From contig NC_049984.1 in the NCBI RefSeq assembly GCF_000003815.2, forward strand, positions 8,454,197 through 8,514,196: 60,000 nucleotides of DNA, in the 5' to 3' direction. Under the pieces are notes generated by a model, which was not told the DNA's origin, searched no databases, and saw only the letters and a program-made list of their open reading frames with translations. The stretch's first letter is position 1; every line of letters starts with the position of its first letter. This stretch comes from Branchiostoma floridae (taxonomy: Eukaryota > Chordata > Leptocardii > Amphioxiformes > Branchiostomatidae). This document shows, piece by piece, positions 20,701 to 31,720 of the stretch. A program made the translations under genes and the position numbers.

Positions 20701-22712
20701 GAGGGCAGAGAGTGTGAGTATCAATGTGTTGCCACAAGCCAGAATATCATCTGTTTATCCCTGGTGAACATAAAATGTGAAATGGAGGCATTTTTTTCGT
20801 TAAGCAGGTCTGACTGGATTGTGATAATATTTGGCAATTAGGGAAGGATTGAGACAGATGAAGACTGAGGGCATTTACTACCCCGAGAGCTCTCCAATTG
20901 TTAATGCAGCAGAACATCTGGTCTGTGTATCTTTAGTGCTTGACAAGGCACTGATTGCTTTAGATGTCAGAAAGAAACATTTAACTTTGTGCCATAATAG
21001 CTGATGTATTTTTGCTATATGAAACTTCAACTAGTACTTGTAGCTTCTGTCGGGTCGAATATGAACATAAAACAAAACAAAAAGGGCTTAAACTATTGAA
21101 AGAACATCATAAACTTCTTTGTCTTTCCTACATGTGCTTGTGGGAACCAAAATGTGTTCAAGCAAGCAGTTATAACCTCCTTGGTTTAAGGGCTAGACAG
21201 TAGGGATATGTTCTGTACAATACAAGATCCCCTGTCTACTTTATGGTAACCCAAGATATACTTTTTATGTTATTTTCTCCAGTCATGGACAGTTACGGGA
21301 TAGCAAGGGCAGACACACCAGCACTAGTTGCCGAATGGTGCGCAGAAGGCTCCCCGGTCATTATCACAACCAGAGATGACGGTAGGTGGTCATTTTCCCC
21401 ACAAAGATTTTTTTTTCATATTTCTCTTGAATTTTCAATATTCAGTACCAGTCCTGTATGAGTAAAGCTATTTAAATAAATAGATGTGCCCCTCTAGCAT
21501 AAATGTGTCATATTTTGCCAAAGACATAACATGCTCTGTTGTTTTTTACTTACACAGGAGAGATGCAGGGCTATGTGGACCTGGCTGTTGCATTTAACGT
21601 GAGTATTTTGATCAGTGTGATATCTTATTATTCACAGTCTGTTAAAGAACAGTGGTGTGTATTGTGTATTTTCATGATGAAATGATAAATGACTGACTAA
21701 CTGTTTGACTGAATGCATGTAGGAGCCAGCTGGAGTGGTGCAGCCAGCTGGAGGGGCAGAGCCGCCTGAGCGCCCAGGAGCAGTCCACGGGGGGCAGCAT
21801 CTAGGAGGGGATGAGCCGCCTCTGCGCCAGCACCCACGAGAAGTCCACGGGGGGCAGCGGCTAGGAGGGGATGAGCCGCCTCTGCGCCAGCACCCACGAG
21901 AAGTCCACGGGGGGCAGCGGCTAGGAGGGGCGGAGCCGCCTCTGCGCCAGCACCCACGAGAAGTCCACGGGGGGCAGCGGCTAGGAGGGGCGGAGCCGCC
22001 TCTGCGCCAGCACCCACGAGCAGTCCACGGGGGGCAGCGGTTAGGAGCGGCGGAGCCGCCTCTGCGCCAGCACCCACGAGAAGTCCACGGGGGGCAGCGG
22101 CTAGGAGGGGCGGAGCCGCCTCTGCGCCAGCACCCACGAGAAGTCCACGGGGGGCAGCGGCTAGGAGGGGCGGAGCCGCCTCTGCGCCAGCACCCACGAG
22201 AAGTCCACGGGGGGCAGCGGCTAGGAGGGGCGGAGCCGCCTCTGCGCCAGCACCCACGAGAAGTCCACGGGGGGCAGCGGCTAGGAGGGGCGGAGCCGCC
22301 TCTGCGCCAGCACCCACGAGAAGTCCACGGGGGGCAGCGGCTAGGAGGGGCGGAGCCGCCTCTGCGCCAGCACCCACGAGAAGTCCACGGGGGGCAGCGA
22401 CTAGGAGGGGATGAGCCGCCTGAGTGCCCACGAGCAGTCCCCGGCGTTCAGCGGCTAGGAGCAGTCCACAGGGGGCAGTGGCTAGGAGGGGAGGAGCCGC
22501 CTCTGCGCCCAGGAACAGTCCACGGGGGGCAGGGTCTCGGAGGGGCGGAGCCAGCACTGCATCCAGGACGGGTGGAGCCAGGGAACTTGGTACTGGCCCA
22601 GGCGATTCTGGCACAGGCACAGATAAGAATGGCCGTGTTCCACCCATACATGAGGGGAAGCAACAACTTCCCTGGAAGCTGGGGTGGAGCGCGGCCTAGG
22701 GGTCCACGTTAG
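17757..22712 (+). CDS. Novel protein, eleven coding exons, with SIM-like motif and C-terminal 20-residue repeats
   Basis: Exons are 17757-17983, 18368-18548, 18968-19049, 19420-19452, 19835-19891, 20007-20092, 20242-20318, 20604-20713, 21283-21381, 21558-21598 and 21723-22712. All have GT/AG borders and matching phases, giving 660 residues; the stop is TAG at 22710. I do not recognise the family. Residues 1-125 look like a compact globular domain (FLLDVGVTQVPKGALRA ... KGSKVVYIRK) that could be ubiquitin-like. Residues 142-150, IVIIEDEEE, fit a SUMO-interacting motif (hydrophobic core plus acidic tail). Residues 223-331 form a second mixed region (RPLVILIGMTSAATG ... GSPVIITTRDDG). Residues from about 351 to 571 are tandem 20-mers rich in Pro, Gly, Arg and His, likely disordered. 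An AATAAA lies at 22871. Small exons of 33-57 bp and the weak exon-8 donor are the least certain parts. Confidence 0.7.
21781..22440 (+). repeat. 60-bp coding minisatellite, ten full copies plus flanking partial ones
   Basis: Ten consecutive 60-bp units run from 21781 to 22380, mostly identical, with a divergent unit to 22440 and decayed relatives out to about 22555. In the coding frame the unit is QRLGGAEPPLRQHPREVHGG. The period is a multiple of three, so copy-number change keeps the frame. The GC-rich unit also leaves other frames open on both strands, which explains the long minus-strand open frame here. Confidence 0.95.
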
Positions 22713-24012
22713 ATTAGTTTTCATTCTGACGGCATTCCTTCTCCTGTGAAGGAGACATAAGGTCAAGAAAGTGAGAAGATGACAAACTCATTACCTCAGT
22801 ATGATACCGGGTTTTAAAACATATACTGAAGATAAATGCAAAGAAGATCAATAGTGGTCATGTTAAGGTTAATAAAGTATATAGTAGAGTCGAATCATAC
22901 CTGAAGATACCGACATCTTTCACACTGCAGTCGTCTCTCAGGAAGACATCTGGAGCTACATAGTTCAAGTTTTGAACTTTTATTCAGCCTGTTGGCCAAT
23001 GTTAATAAAGGTTAATAAAGATCACATCTTCTGCCACAACTGTCTCCAGCCTTTTGTTATCGCTTGACCATTTTTTTCTATAAATAGCTATGACAAGGTT
23101 ATGTCTGAAGATGTCGAGTCAAATTTATTGCAAAACAATTGTATCAGGTACAAAGTATGGCAAGTAACATTAACAACTACAAACTATCTACAACAGTATA
23201 CAACCAGATACAATGTATAATCCCCAAATGTCCACATGAATAGCTATGACAGTCAAGGTTATGTCTGAAGATTACATTTGATACATAGCTGTGGTGCCTG
23301 ATATCGGCACGTTATTATGTATTTTAAATTAATGCATGTTGTATATTGGAACAAAAGTTAGGTCGATGGTCTTTATACTTGTACAATACTTTGTAACACA
23401 CCAAGGTTAAAAAATGTGATATCACGGTTTCTTGAGACATCGTTCTAGTGTGTCACCACGATATTTCTACTTACGGTAATAGACTAGTAAGTTCAATTTA
23501 GTCACTTTTTGAAATCTCAAAACTAACAAATTTTAGACCGGGGGGGGGGGCGTTTCGTCTCCCTCTGCTTCCAAAAGAGAAGTCAAACCCAACCTGTTTA
23601 GAAATAGCCAACACTAGTATTAGAGTAGAATATTTATAATTGTTTATTGTCACTTGTATATCTACTATTTTCATACCATATCCTTGCAATTAGCCCTCGG
23701 GCACGAACTTGCAAATAAACTTCATCATAACAGTATACTTGAGTAAAATTCCGGTGTCTTTAGCCTGGCACAAGAGGAAATTGATCATGAAATGGATTTT
23801 AATAAGCTCAACATAAAATACTTTGGTGATCATGTTGTATTAGTCGGGCATTAATCTCGTGTCTGGTAACATGACAATATGCCTAACTAGTCTACCATTT
23901 GCTTGTTTCCGCGGCCAATACACATCCCTGTTTACAAGGTGTTAATTGATTTCATAACCAGGTGTGAATGGTGTCCCGCAGCTCCGATCGGGATTTAACT
24001 TGGCGTAAGACT
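22713..24012. other. Gene-free stretch with repeat remnants
   Basis: After the novel gene's probable poly(A) signal at 22871 there are AT-rich remnants, including direct copies of TAGCTATGACA and TTATGTCTGAAGAT near 23085-23115 and 23245-23275. No exon-like frame was found. Confidence 0.5.
23540..23725 (+). mobile_element. LINE family A 3' tail
   Basis: CTGCTTCCAAAAGAGAAGTC near 23568 and the terminus TTGCAATTAGCCCTCGGG ... ACTTGCAAATAAACTTCATC at 23685-23725 match the tails at 4-6.5 kb. Confidence 0.75.
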
Positions 24013-24195
24013 CGGTCGTGGTTTAACGCCCGATCGTGGTTTAACGACCGATCGTGGTTTAATACCCGGTCGTGGTGTAAGACTCGGTCGTGGTGTAAGA
24101 CTCGGTCGTGCGTTAACGCTCGGCAGCCGTGACAGGCCCGATCGTGTTACGATCGGGCGTGCGTTAACGCTCGCCGTGTTTTAAGGATCGTTCTT
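24013..24195. repeat. 18-bp tandem repeat (CGGTCGTGGTTTAACGCC type)
   Basis: Six contiguous 18-bp units run from 24013 to 24120, then decayed units to about 24190. Variants include GATCGTGGTTTAACGAC and GGTCGTGGTGTAAGACT. A perfect hairpin, 9-bp arms GCCCGATCG/CGATCGGGC with loop TGTTA, lies at 24136-24158. The block is far richer in CpG than its surroundings. Confidence 0.9.
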
Positions 24196-24429
24196 GTGAG
24201 TGCCGCGGTGGTACGGACACGAGCGTTAAAAACGCAGCGATCTCAATGCGGTAAAGCACCGATGTTGCCGGGACGAAAATTTTCCGCCGATAACTTGGCT
24301 GGCTATCGGACGCGGAAAAAAAATTCTTAGGCCGTAAACTTGACTTTAGCCCTTTTTTGTAGGTACCCATAGCTTTATTTTTCGACACGCATCTATGTTT
24401 AGCCGATATTTGTAGAAAGGTTATGGTGG

Positions 24430-24500
24430 CCAATCAGCACCAAGGAGAGTGGCGTACACGAAGGGTGACGCGCACCGACAAATCAGCACCAAGGAGAGCC
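24430..24500. repeat. Direct repeat AATCAGCACCAAGGAGAG, two copies
   Basis: The 18-bp word occurs near 24432 and again near 24480, separated by a short spacer; a third related CCAATCAGGATCAACG follows near 24512. It is upstream of the esterase exons and of unknown meaning. Confidence 0.6.
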
Positions 24501-24877
24501 ATCATGTTGACCAATCAGGATCAACGTTGCTAAACGTTCAGCCTAAATAGTCGGATAATGGAAACCACATGATGTACCGATTTTCCGTCCCAATATATGT
24601 ATAGAGATTTTTAATTCTTTGTTCTTTGTCAAAAAGTAAGGTACTAAGACATGCAGAGTTCAATCCACGAACCGGCTTATGTTATTCCTCCTTACCACGT
24701 AGACTATCATGCAGTTACATAACTACATTAATTTACGCCCGACGCCTTATCATAACTTAATGCATGTCTTTAAAGCGGTTAGACCTCATTACAAATATAT
24801 GTAGATCACTAACACAGATTTACAAGAAACGTCGCGGGGAACAAATTTTGTTCACACTCCTTACACGATATTTCCAG

Positions 24878-26447
24878 GCCAAGGACGTTGATGCGACAGT
24901 CACAGCTCTGTTAGAGGAGTATCGGGACCCAAACGCGTCAGATGACCCCATAGCCGTACAGCTGATGGTCACGCAGATACTTGGTGACTTTGTCTTCCTC
25001 CTGCCGACAGTTATAGTTGCCAACAATCACGCGGGTAAGTCTACGTAGTCTGATGTTGTGTGTGGACTCCCTTGCCATCTTTTGCCAATGTCATTCATTG
25101 TGTTCACCGAAACTGTGTTTATTTGTTGATGTTAGCTAAATTTATGAAAATCCAATAGCAACTTATAACTGAATAGAATGAACACTTTTTTAACCCGAGC
25201 TCCATGAAAACGGAGGCATTTTAATCAGTCGTTGTCTTTGTTTGTCAATTTGTCTGTGTGTGTGTTTTCTGCACATGTGCACAGGGGAAACCTGTCAGAA
25301 TGTAAGACGGAAATTTAAATGTTGTGATTGGATACTTAGAGAATTCGATTTTTTCTCATAGCTCTCATAGATAGTTTTGTTTTGTTATACATTTGTATTT
25401 GGGGCGAATACTGTATCCGAGGAGGTTTGTGTAGCTGGTGCATTCGGGCTCGTTCCATCTACCTTCCAGCACGGGGTGGCAGTGTCTATCAGTACGAGAA
25501 CCAGCACAGACCAGGTACGTCCACTAAGCCCGGCTGGGTAGGATGTGACCACACGGACGATCTGGTCATCATGACGGGGATGCCGTATCTGGGCGAGGAC
25601 GGCCCCACCTACCCCAGCAAGCCGCTGCTATTCTCTGAAGAGGACAGGGCGCTTAGTCTGGACATGATGGCGTACTGGGCCAACTTTGCAAGGACGGGGT
25701 AAGGTGTTACTTCCCATGTCTCGGACATTAAGCTGCAAATGCGTTTCCACTTACTTGCGTATGATACTTACTTACGTATGTATGATACCAGAAGCTTTAT
25801 TGACACAACAGAAAGTACACCGACCTACTACAGTCTTAAAAAAACGAAATACAAACTAAACCTTAAGATTCTACTAACTTAACAATATGCTAACATATTT
25901 AATTTTTTTATATCTTGATACAATCAGCAGTGGATAATTGTACATTTCAATACCGTTTCTAATAACAGGTCTTTTATGTACTAGTACTTGCTTAGGATAT
26001 TTGCTTATTTTTGCATCGTGAGAGTTGTGAAATCTAAATACATGTATATTCAAACCTGCATCTGGTATCGAGACTCTTGAAATTTGTTGTGCTTAAATGA
26101 TTCATTACATAAGACATAATATCTAGAGCATTCCATGGCAAATTAAGGTGAAATTCATTTTCCGTTTGCTTTGGAAAACATGTATAACATGAACAGGCAT
26201 TGATTATAGATCATTATACTATTTCCACAGGAACCCTTCAGACTTCACAGGCAGCCCTTCTGTGAGACCTAACTTGACCACGTGGCCATCTTACACCCCT
26301 GACAACCAAACTTATCTCAAGTTAGCCGTGGCATCGTCTGCTGAAGTGGGGCTTAAAGCCAACCATGTTCGAATCTGGTATGACAATGTTTTCAACCAGC
26401 CAACTTCTGATGCTACCAAAGATATCACTGGAAAGGAAGAATTGTGA
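24878..26447 (+). pseudogene. Carboxylesterase/cholinesterase-family gene, last three exons only (truncated copy)
   Basis: Exons 24878-25034, 25470-25698 and 26231-26447 join in phase with GT/AG borders and end at TGA 26445. They encode about 200 residues: AKDVDATVTALLEEYRDP, ILGDFVFLLPTVIVANNHA, GGSVYQYENQHRP, GCDHTDDLVIMTG, MMAYWANFARTGNPSDF and a short WPSYTP tail. This is the C-terminal third of the type-B alpha/beta-hydrolase family, and the His of GCDHTDDL is at the catalytic-histidine position. Full proteins have roughly 500-600 residues. The oxyanion-hole Gly-Gly, the GESAG nucleophile and the acid residue should lie upstream, but 22.7-24.9 kb shows only repeats. The intact frames suggest recent truncation, a tandem duplicate cut by rearrangement, or an assembly gap. 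Enzyme, neuroligin-like or glutactin-like subtypes cannot be told apart from this part. Confidence 0.75.
25785..26190 (-). mobile_element. LINE family B insertion in the second esterase intron, minus strand
   Basis: The reverse complement of 25790-25812 ends GTTGTGTCAATAAAGCTT, the family B terminus. The minus-strand body extends to about 26180 with no intact frame. Confidence 0.5.
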
Positions 26448-27299
26448 CGTATGCATCGCTTGTGCTGATCAACCCCCCTGTCGTTTTAAAATATCTTGCT
26501 AGGGGACGCTTGAATACTGCGGATCGATCTCACGGGAAAATCAACGTTAGCTTTTGACTTAATACATAAACGATTTCACACAACAAAACTTTTAAGATTC
26601 TCAAAATATAACCACTCGTTCATTTGATAGGCTTAGACTTGTAAAAAAATCATAACCTTGCCTTTTGTTGACTACACTTACCCCTACGGTCAACACATTT
26701 CTTTAACGGCAAACACGTTCTTGTCAGAACAAGTTCAAGTACAAGAAACGATACAGCGCACTAAACGTAGATATTTGATCCAGCAGTACATATTACTGGT
26801 CACTGTTTTTTAATCTCTAGAAAAAGTCATGCTGTAAATTGGTAATACGTTATAATATACTTTGCACGTTGCAAGGTAACGCTATTGTTAACTCAGTACT
26901 AGTGAAGTCGCTAAACGTCGCTTCATCACTGACTCTGTTGTTGACTGCGATTGTGTGAGTAAAAGGCGCTGCAACTAACCCAAGTACAAAACAAAAAGAA
27001 ATGTTAATCTAACATGATTGTAACTTGAGGAAGTTGGTTGTTAAAAGGTGGTTGGTGTGGTAGAGGGTGTTTAAAGTCACAACGGTTTGAAAATCACGGA
27101 GGGGGAGGGGTGTCTTTATTTGATGTACGAATGACAATCTTGACAAAAGCAAACGTAGCAACAGGTCGTATGCATGTAAGTGTAATTAGAATCGTTCCAC
27201 ATATTGGGCTATGTTGCCGGTACCCTACGATGTTTAATGACGTCACAATGCTACTCAATGCTGACAGTCAATGACTGGCAAACAACCGAAAGAAGGGAT
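26448..27299. other. Gene-free stretch, nothing recognised
   Basis: Downstream flank of the esterase copy. There is no open frame with coding character and no repeat family I can name. Confidence 0.5.
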
Positions 27300-27500
27300 T
27301 ATTTTGTAGTTAAGGTTGTTGACTTAGAATCTTAAGATTCTGGGTTCGAATACTTAGGAAACCCCGATGGTGTGCCCTTGGGAAAGACACTTAATGCCTA
27401 TTTCCTTACTCGCCTCAGGTGAAAATGAGTATCTAACTTCAGTTAAGGAAGTCCACTCGGACGGGGTTGGCTTATCGTGGCTTATACAAACCAACATCCG
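27300..27500 (+). mobile_element. tRNA-derived SINE, copy 1
   Basis: A tRNA-like head carries an A-box-like TAGTTAAGGTTG and a B-box GGTTCGAATAC at about 27341-27351. The body has GCCCTTGGGAAAGACACTTA and GCCTCAGGTGAAAATGAGTA, the style of many tRNA SINEs. The head cannot fold as a working tRNA. The body matches the second copy at 28545-28900. Confidence 0.75.
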
Positions 27501-28151
27501 TTTTGTTTTAGCTTAGTGCTGATTAGTGCAAATCTAGCCGTGTAGCGACAAATAAGCCAGGCCTATTAAAGCCAGAATTGTGGTGAAGAATTGATCATTT
27601 TCTGGGCACACCATTGGCTCTCGCTTCTGTCTAGTGAAGGCTTAAATGTCAAAATAAAGGTTAATCCCCAGAAGTTTTCTGATACTAAAAGTGGTTTTAT
27701 AACAAGGACACATTCAGGCGTCTAGTATTCCGGTCCTTAACACAGACAGATGCTCTGTGGTTTTCGCGTGGATTGGTTTACGTACTAGGACAACTATTCA
27801 AGGCCGAGGAAAATTAACGTTGTGTTTCCGATGACAATCCCGACATTAGGAATTTTCTAGATTACGAGGTGATCAATTAATGTGAAACTAAAATACATTT
27901 GTGTGTTGTGAACACAGCCAGTTTTCAACAGTATTGTAATCATACATGGTACAATCACTAGGATATCAAGATACTAAACAAAGAAGTACAAACTCTTGTA
28001 TCAACTGTTTAAAGCTCTAATCTGTTAACAGATTATCAAATACAGGAAGTTTGTCATCAGTTAGCCTGGTTAAATCGCGCTTATAGTGGCCCGCTCAACG
28101 TCCGACTGCTGCCTAGCCGAGAGGGACCATTTGAGCGCCAAGACCAGGATA

Positions 28152-28222
28152 GCTGACAGAAAAATACGGTATGTATCAGAAAAAGGTCACGATTTTTCCC
28201 ATCAACCTCTGCTTGGAGAGTA
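28152..28222. mobile_element. Right half of a TACTCTCCAAGCAGAGG MITE
   Basis: GCTGACAGAAAAA, then CACGATTTTTCCCATCAACC and TCTGCTTGGAGAGTA ending at 28222, matches the right half of the MITE at 40220-40350. The left half is absent. Confidence 0.75.
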
Positions 28223-28544
28223 GTCAGTTGCAGCCCAGGGCAGCCGTCTTTGTGTTAGACCCAAAATTTCTAGCGATCCCCAAAAGAGGCTAGGGTCAGC
28301 AGGTCTTTCTCGTAACCTGAAACACAGCGTTTTCCCCAGGCCTTATCCTTGTGTTCACGCTGATGCCATCACAGAACTATGTCCTCAGTTGACGAAATTC
28401 TACCGTGGTATCTCCTCTGCCATCTACGGGCCTGGATGCAGACACAATTTTACACGGACCGAAACGCAAACAACATCTTCTAAAACACTGGCAAGGAACA
28501 GGTTGTTTACGTAAGTTTTCGAAAACAGGCATATATTGGAAAAT

Positions 28545-28900
28545 GGCAAAACTGACTTAGAATTCAAAGGTTTTGGGTTCGAATTCTTATCCTAGAGTTT
28601 ACTAGGGATTTCATACCCAGGACGACACTATCGACGAGTCTATCGAATCCTTAGCCGGGCCCAATGTTGCGCCCTCCGGAAAGTCATCTATTTCTTCACT
28701 CGACTCTGGTAAAAATGAGTGCCCTAGTTTCGGTTAGGGACGTCGTCTCGAATGGGACGTGAAGCAGGAGGTACAGTGTTTGAGGAGGAGAGCCACACCG
28801 TCCAAGTATGGTAAAGAACCCACCACACTTATCGAGAAGGGTAGGGGTCCATCCTGATGTGGTAGGATCAAACCGTACAGTCCAGTCTTACGTATGCAGC
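28545..28900 (+). mobile_element. tRNA-derived SINE, copy 2 (longer)
   Basis: The head ends with the B-box GGGTTCGAATTC near 28583. The body has CACTCGACTCTGG, AAAAATGAGTGCC and TTTCGGTTAGGGA, homologous to copy 1. The 3' part adds GAAGCAGGAGGTACAG and AGAACCCACCACAC, which is absent from copy 1. Confidence 0.7.
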
Positions 28901-29039
28901 TTGTACTTACTATAAAGACGGTTCATCGGTTATACTGTTCGTTTTCCTATGTCATGTTTCACGTGTTTTTTCTACATGCAATGATGGCAGAAAGTGAATA
29001 AAAGCGATGAACTTGTTGCATGGTGTTGATAATTATAAG

Positions 29040-29238
29040 GGCCAGGTCAAATTCGCCGTACGATCGTTGTCCCAGATCGCAAAACCCCCAAAAAAAGTAT
29101 TCTCGGTATAATCGTGCGTTTGTAGTACAGAATTCAGCTGTCTTATCACCAAGACTGGTTGCCCGCTGGATCTGTCATAGTCTGCTTGAAACGTTTATGA
29201 CATTATGACATACGGCGCATTTGACCACGCCATGATAG
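29040..29238. mobile_element. MITE family X (CGTACGA-rich), diverged copy
   Basis: Ends GGTCAAATTCGCCGTACG and its inverse CGGCGCATTTGACC. The interior ATCTGTCATAGTCTGCTTGA matches the family's TTCTGTCACAGCCTG segment. Confidence 0.55.
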
Positions 29239-30624
29239 ATGTTGCGGGGACAGCCTGTGTGTAAACCCAGACGTTTGGCCCGAAACCTTACCCCTCCTTG
29301 CCGCGGACCTGAACAACATCCACTTCTATGGACATACGGGGGAATTCAGAGAATCCACCGGTCGGCAAGGCGAGTCCTGCCACCCCTCTCCGGATCATTT
29401 CCAAGACGGAAACAAGGAGGACTGCCCTCCCTCTCCGATGAATACCAATGGAAGCTGTTAGAATCTACGGAATTTTGTGCATGTTCTAGACAGGACGCCC
29501 GTTCTGACATTATTGACGCACCCATTGTGGTTGTGCAATCGTAGCCAGAACGACACGCCAAATTCTGAAAGATGTCAGAATGCTGTTGTCGTGGAAAAGG
29601 CAGGAAAAAGCCGACGCGTCAGCAAAATGAATTCCAAACCGTCAACAGAATTTGACAGTAACTTTGACGTGTTCTTTTTAATCGTTTTGCACCGTTACAC
29701 GCGGCAACTATTGAATATCATTACAGTTGCGCCGATGGCATTGAGACCAGGCTTGCATTGTGAACTATTGTTGCCTCCTCCTGATATGTATGTACTTTGG
29801 GACAATGGATCTTTAGAGAATCATCAAGGAATGATCCTTTTATGGACAGGAAACAAGACCACTTTACTTTTATTTCTTGATTAACCCTTAAATTGTCTTT
29901 CCCCAAGTTTCATGATCCAGAAATGTCAAATTTCTGTTTCGATTTACAGAAAATAAAGAAAATAGACATCTTGTGCAGTCTTAAGCAGTTTCATACACAC
30001 GTGCTTTTACTACTAGACAAAGGAAGTCAAGACAAAGCAGTCATACTCTGGCTTAGAATATAGGTACGCCGTTCACTTTCTTCCGTAAACGACTTGCTCT
30101 TGTGTAGTCTTGTTCTAACAGTACAAAAACCTTTGTTCTTAGTAAATGAACATGTTCTGGTAGGTGTTTTTATAGACAATAGTTCATGTAAAAAAATCTA
30201 TAATGGTGATAGAGTTTGAAAAGGAACATTGGTGAAAAAATAACAATACAACAGTAAGGTTAAAAAAAGTCGTCCATACTGTTTATAAACATTTTATTCA
30301 ACAAGGTGAGTTATGTTGCGTAACGTCTGGGGCAGCGGGAACTGAAACGGGCCACAGTTAGTGTTCACAAACACGCACGCTTTCCACCACGCCTGAACAA
30401 CGGCAAGAGCAGGGACAGGAATGTTTGCTTTGTTCGGTAACTCGGTGACATTTAGGAAACTTTTTTATATTTTAAGTGGAGCGGTTTTTTTACTGGTTGC
30501 CAGACGACGTCTTGAAACGAGCTGCTAGAGGGCCCATACGTGCAGGGCCTCTTCCTGACGTCGAAAGCTATCTGCCATCGAAAATTTCAAGGCCCTGGCA
30601 CGTCCAGGATAAAAAGTACAGAAA
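29239..30624. other. Gene-free stretch
   Basis: Several open frames of 60-135 codons occur, but none shows a domain, conserved residues or linked splice sites. They are treated as chance frames. Confidence 0.45.
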
Positions 30625-30815
30625 CCGGACGTTTACTGCTGTACCAAGGAAATCCACCAGGGGGCACCAAATCGATCTAGACCCTCGTTTTGCCAACACC
30701 TACCCACATATGAAAAAATCATCACACTCCATCCAGAGGTTCTTGAGCTATTGCTGACCTCAAATATGCAATACCGACACGCAGGCAAAGAAAAAGAGAT
30801 ACCTTCAATTTTCAT
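30625..30815 (+). repeat. Isolated monomer of the ~150-bp satellite
   Basis: GCTGTACCAAGGAAATCCAC, ACACCTACCCACATATG, CATCCAGAGGTTCTTGAGCT and GACACGCAGGCAAAG parallel successive parts of the array unit at 33670-35660. Confidence 0.6.
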
Positions 30816-31554
30816 GCAGGTAACCATTGATCCCTAACTACAAGATTAGGAACTAGATAACGGCACAATGGAGACTATCATCATGATATAATGGAGGCTA
30901 CATTTGTACATAAAACGCGAGCATTTCGTACTTTGACTACAGGGGTATCTGAGGACAATGAAGCTTGGAAGACAAAACGTGATAATGAGCTTGGTCTCCA
31001 GAACAAGTTAACTCCACCCGACACCGCACTGACGGACACCCCATGAGACAGAGTCTAAAGTTTAGTTTTGCCCCGTTCCACAGGCGTGATCTGTCCATGA
31101 CAGAGAGGATTTACCCGCACAAAGACAAACCTGACTTGTCAATAACGATTTTCTTCCCACAATATGACTCTTTATTTGGAGTTTCCACCAAAACAGCCTT
31201 CCATTCTGACGTTATTAATCTCCAGCACACATAGTGACATGAGCTCGTTTCTCTTTTTGTAACGAAGAATTTGAAGCTTTTGAATGAACATAGTCACGTA
31301 AAGTTGTTGTTTTTTGCCTTGTGCTTCTGCCCTGATTTCCCTGACTCAAAAAATCTGTGTATTATAAAAAATAGCCTTACCGTAGCCATCACTATGTAAT
31401 ACCATGAGCACTATGGAAAGTAGATGACATAGAAAAGCTTGAAGGTAAGTTTTTGAGACAACAATAAAGAACAGGAAAGTAATTGACCCAGAGGAATCCG
31501 TAAAACTAACAGTCGGGCAACCGTAAGCTCTTTACCCAAACCTTCTGCCCTCGC

Positions 31555-31720
31555 TTGACTGCACCTGCCCCGTTACCAGGACCGTGTGTTTGCCGTGGCC
31601 AGGTAAACAGGTGTGTAATGGGGAGCGTCTATTGTCTACCTGTGACAGGTAGGGACACTAGCATGTCTCACCTGTCGAGAGGAGTTAAGCATCAGGCGTG
31701 CTCAGAGCTGCACGAGATAG
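31555..31720. promoter_or_regulatory. Candidate enhancer: E-box cluster with forkhead site
   Basis: Within about 90 bp of a GC-richer, repeat-free block there are GGTAAACAGGTGTG (a GTAAACA forkhead core fused to a CAGGTG E-box), ACCTGTGACAGGT and CTCACCTGTC. This is motif evidence only; it lies 20 kb downstream of FoxQ1. Confidence 0.3.

Noticed and set aside
21781-22440. Regular 60-bp repeats as a CRISPR-like array
   Set aside because: The whole unit repeats without unique spacers, the frame is coding, and the genome is eukaryotic.
21697-22647. 316-codon open frame on the minus strand
   Set aside because: It mirrors the 60-bp minisatellite. The plus-strand frame is joined in phase to ten upstream exons; the minus frame has no splice or domain support.
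27310-27360. tRNA gene
   Set aside because: A- and B-box-like sequences are present, but no cloverleaf can be drawn, and the sequence continues into a repeated SINE body.
30476-30757. 93-codon frame beginning MERFFYWLPDD
   Set aside because: Its second half is a satellite monomer; no homology or splice linkage was seen.
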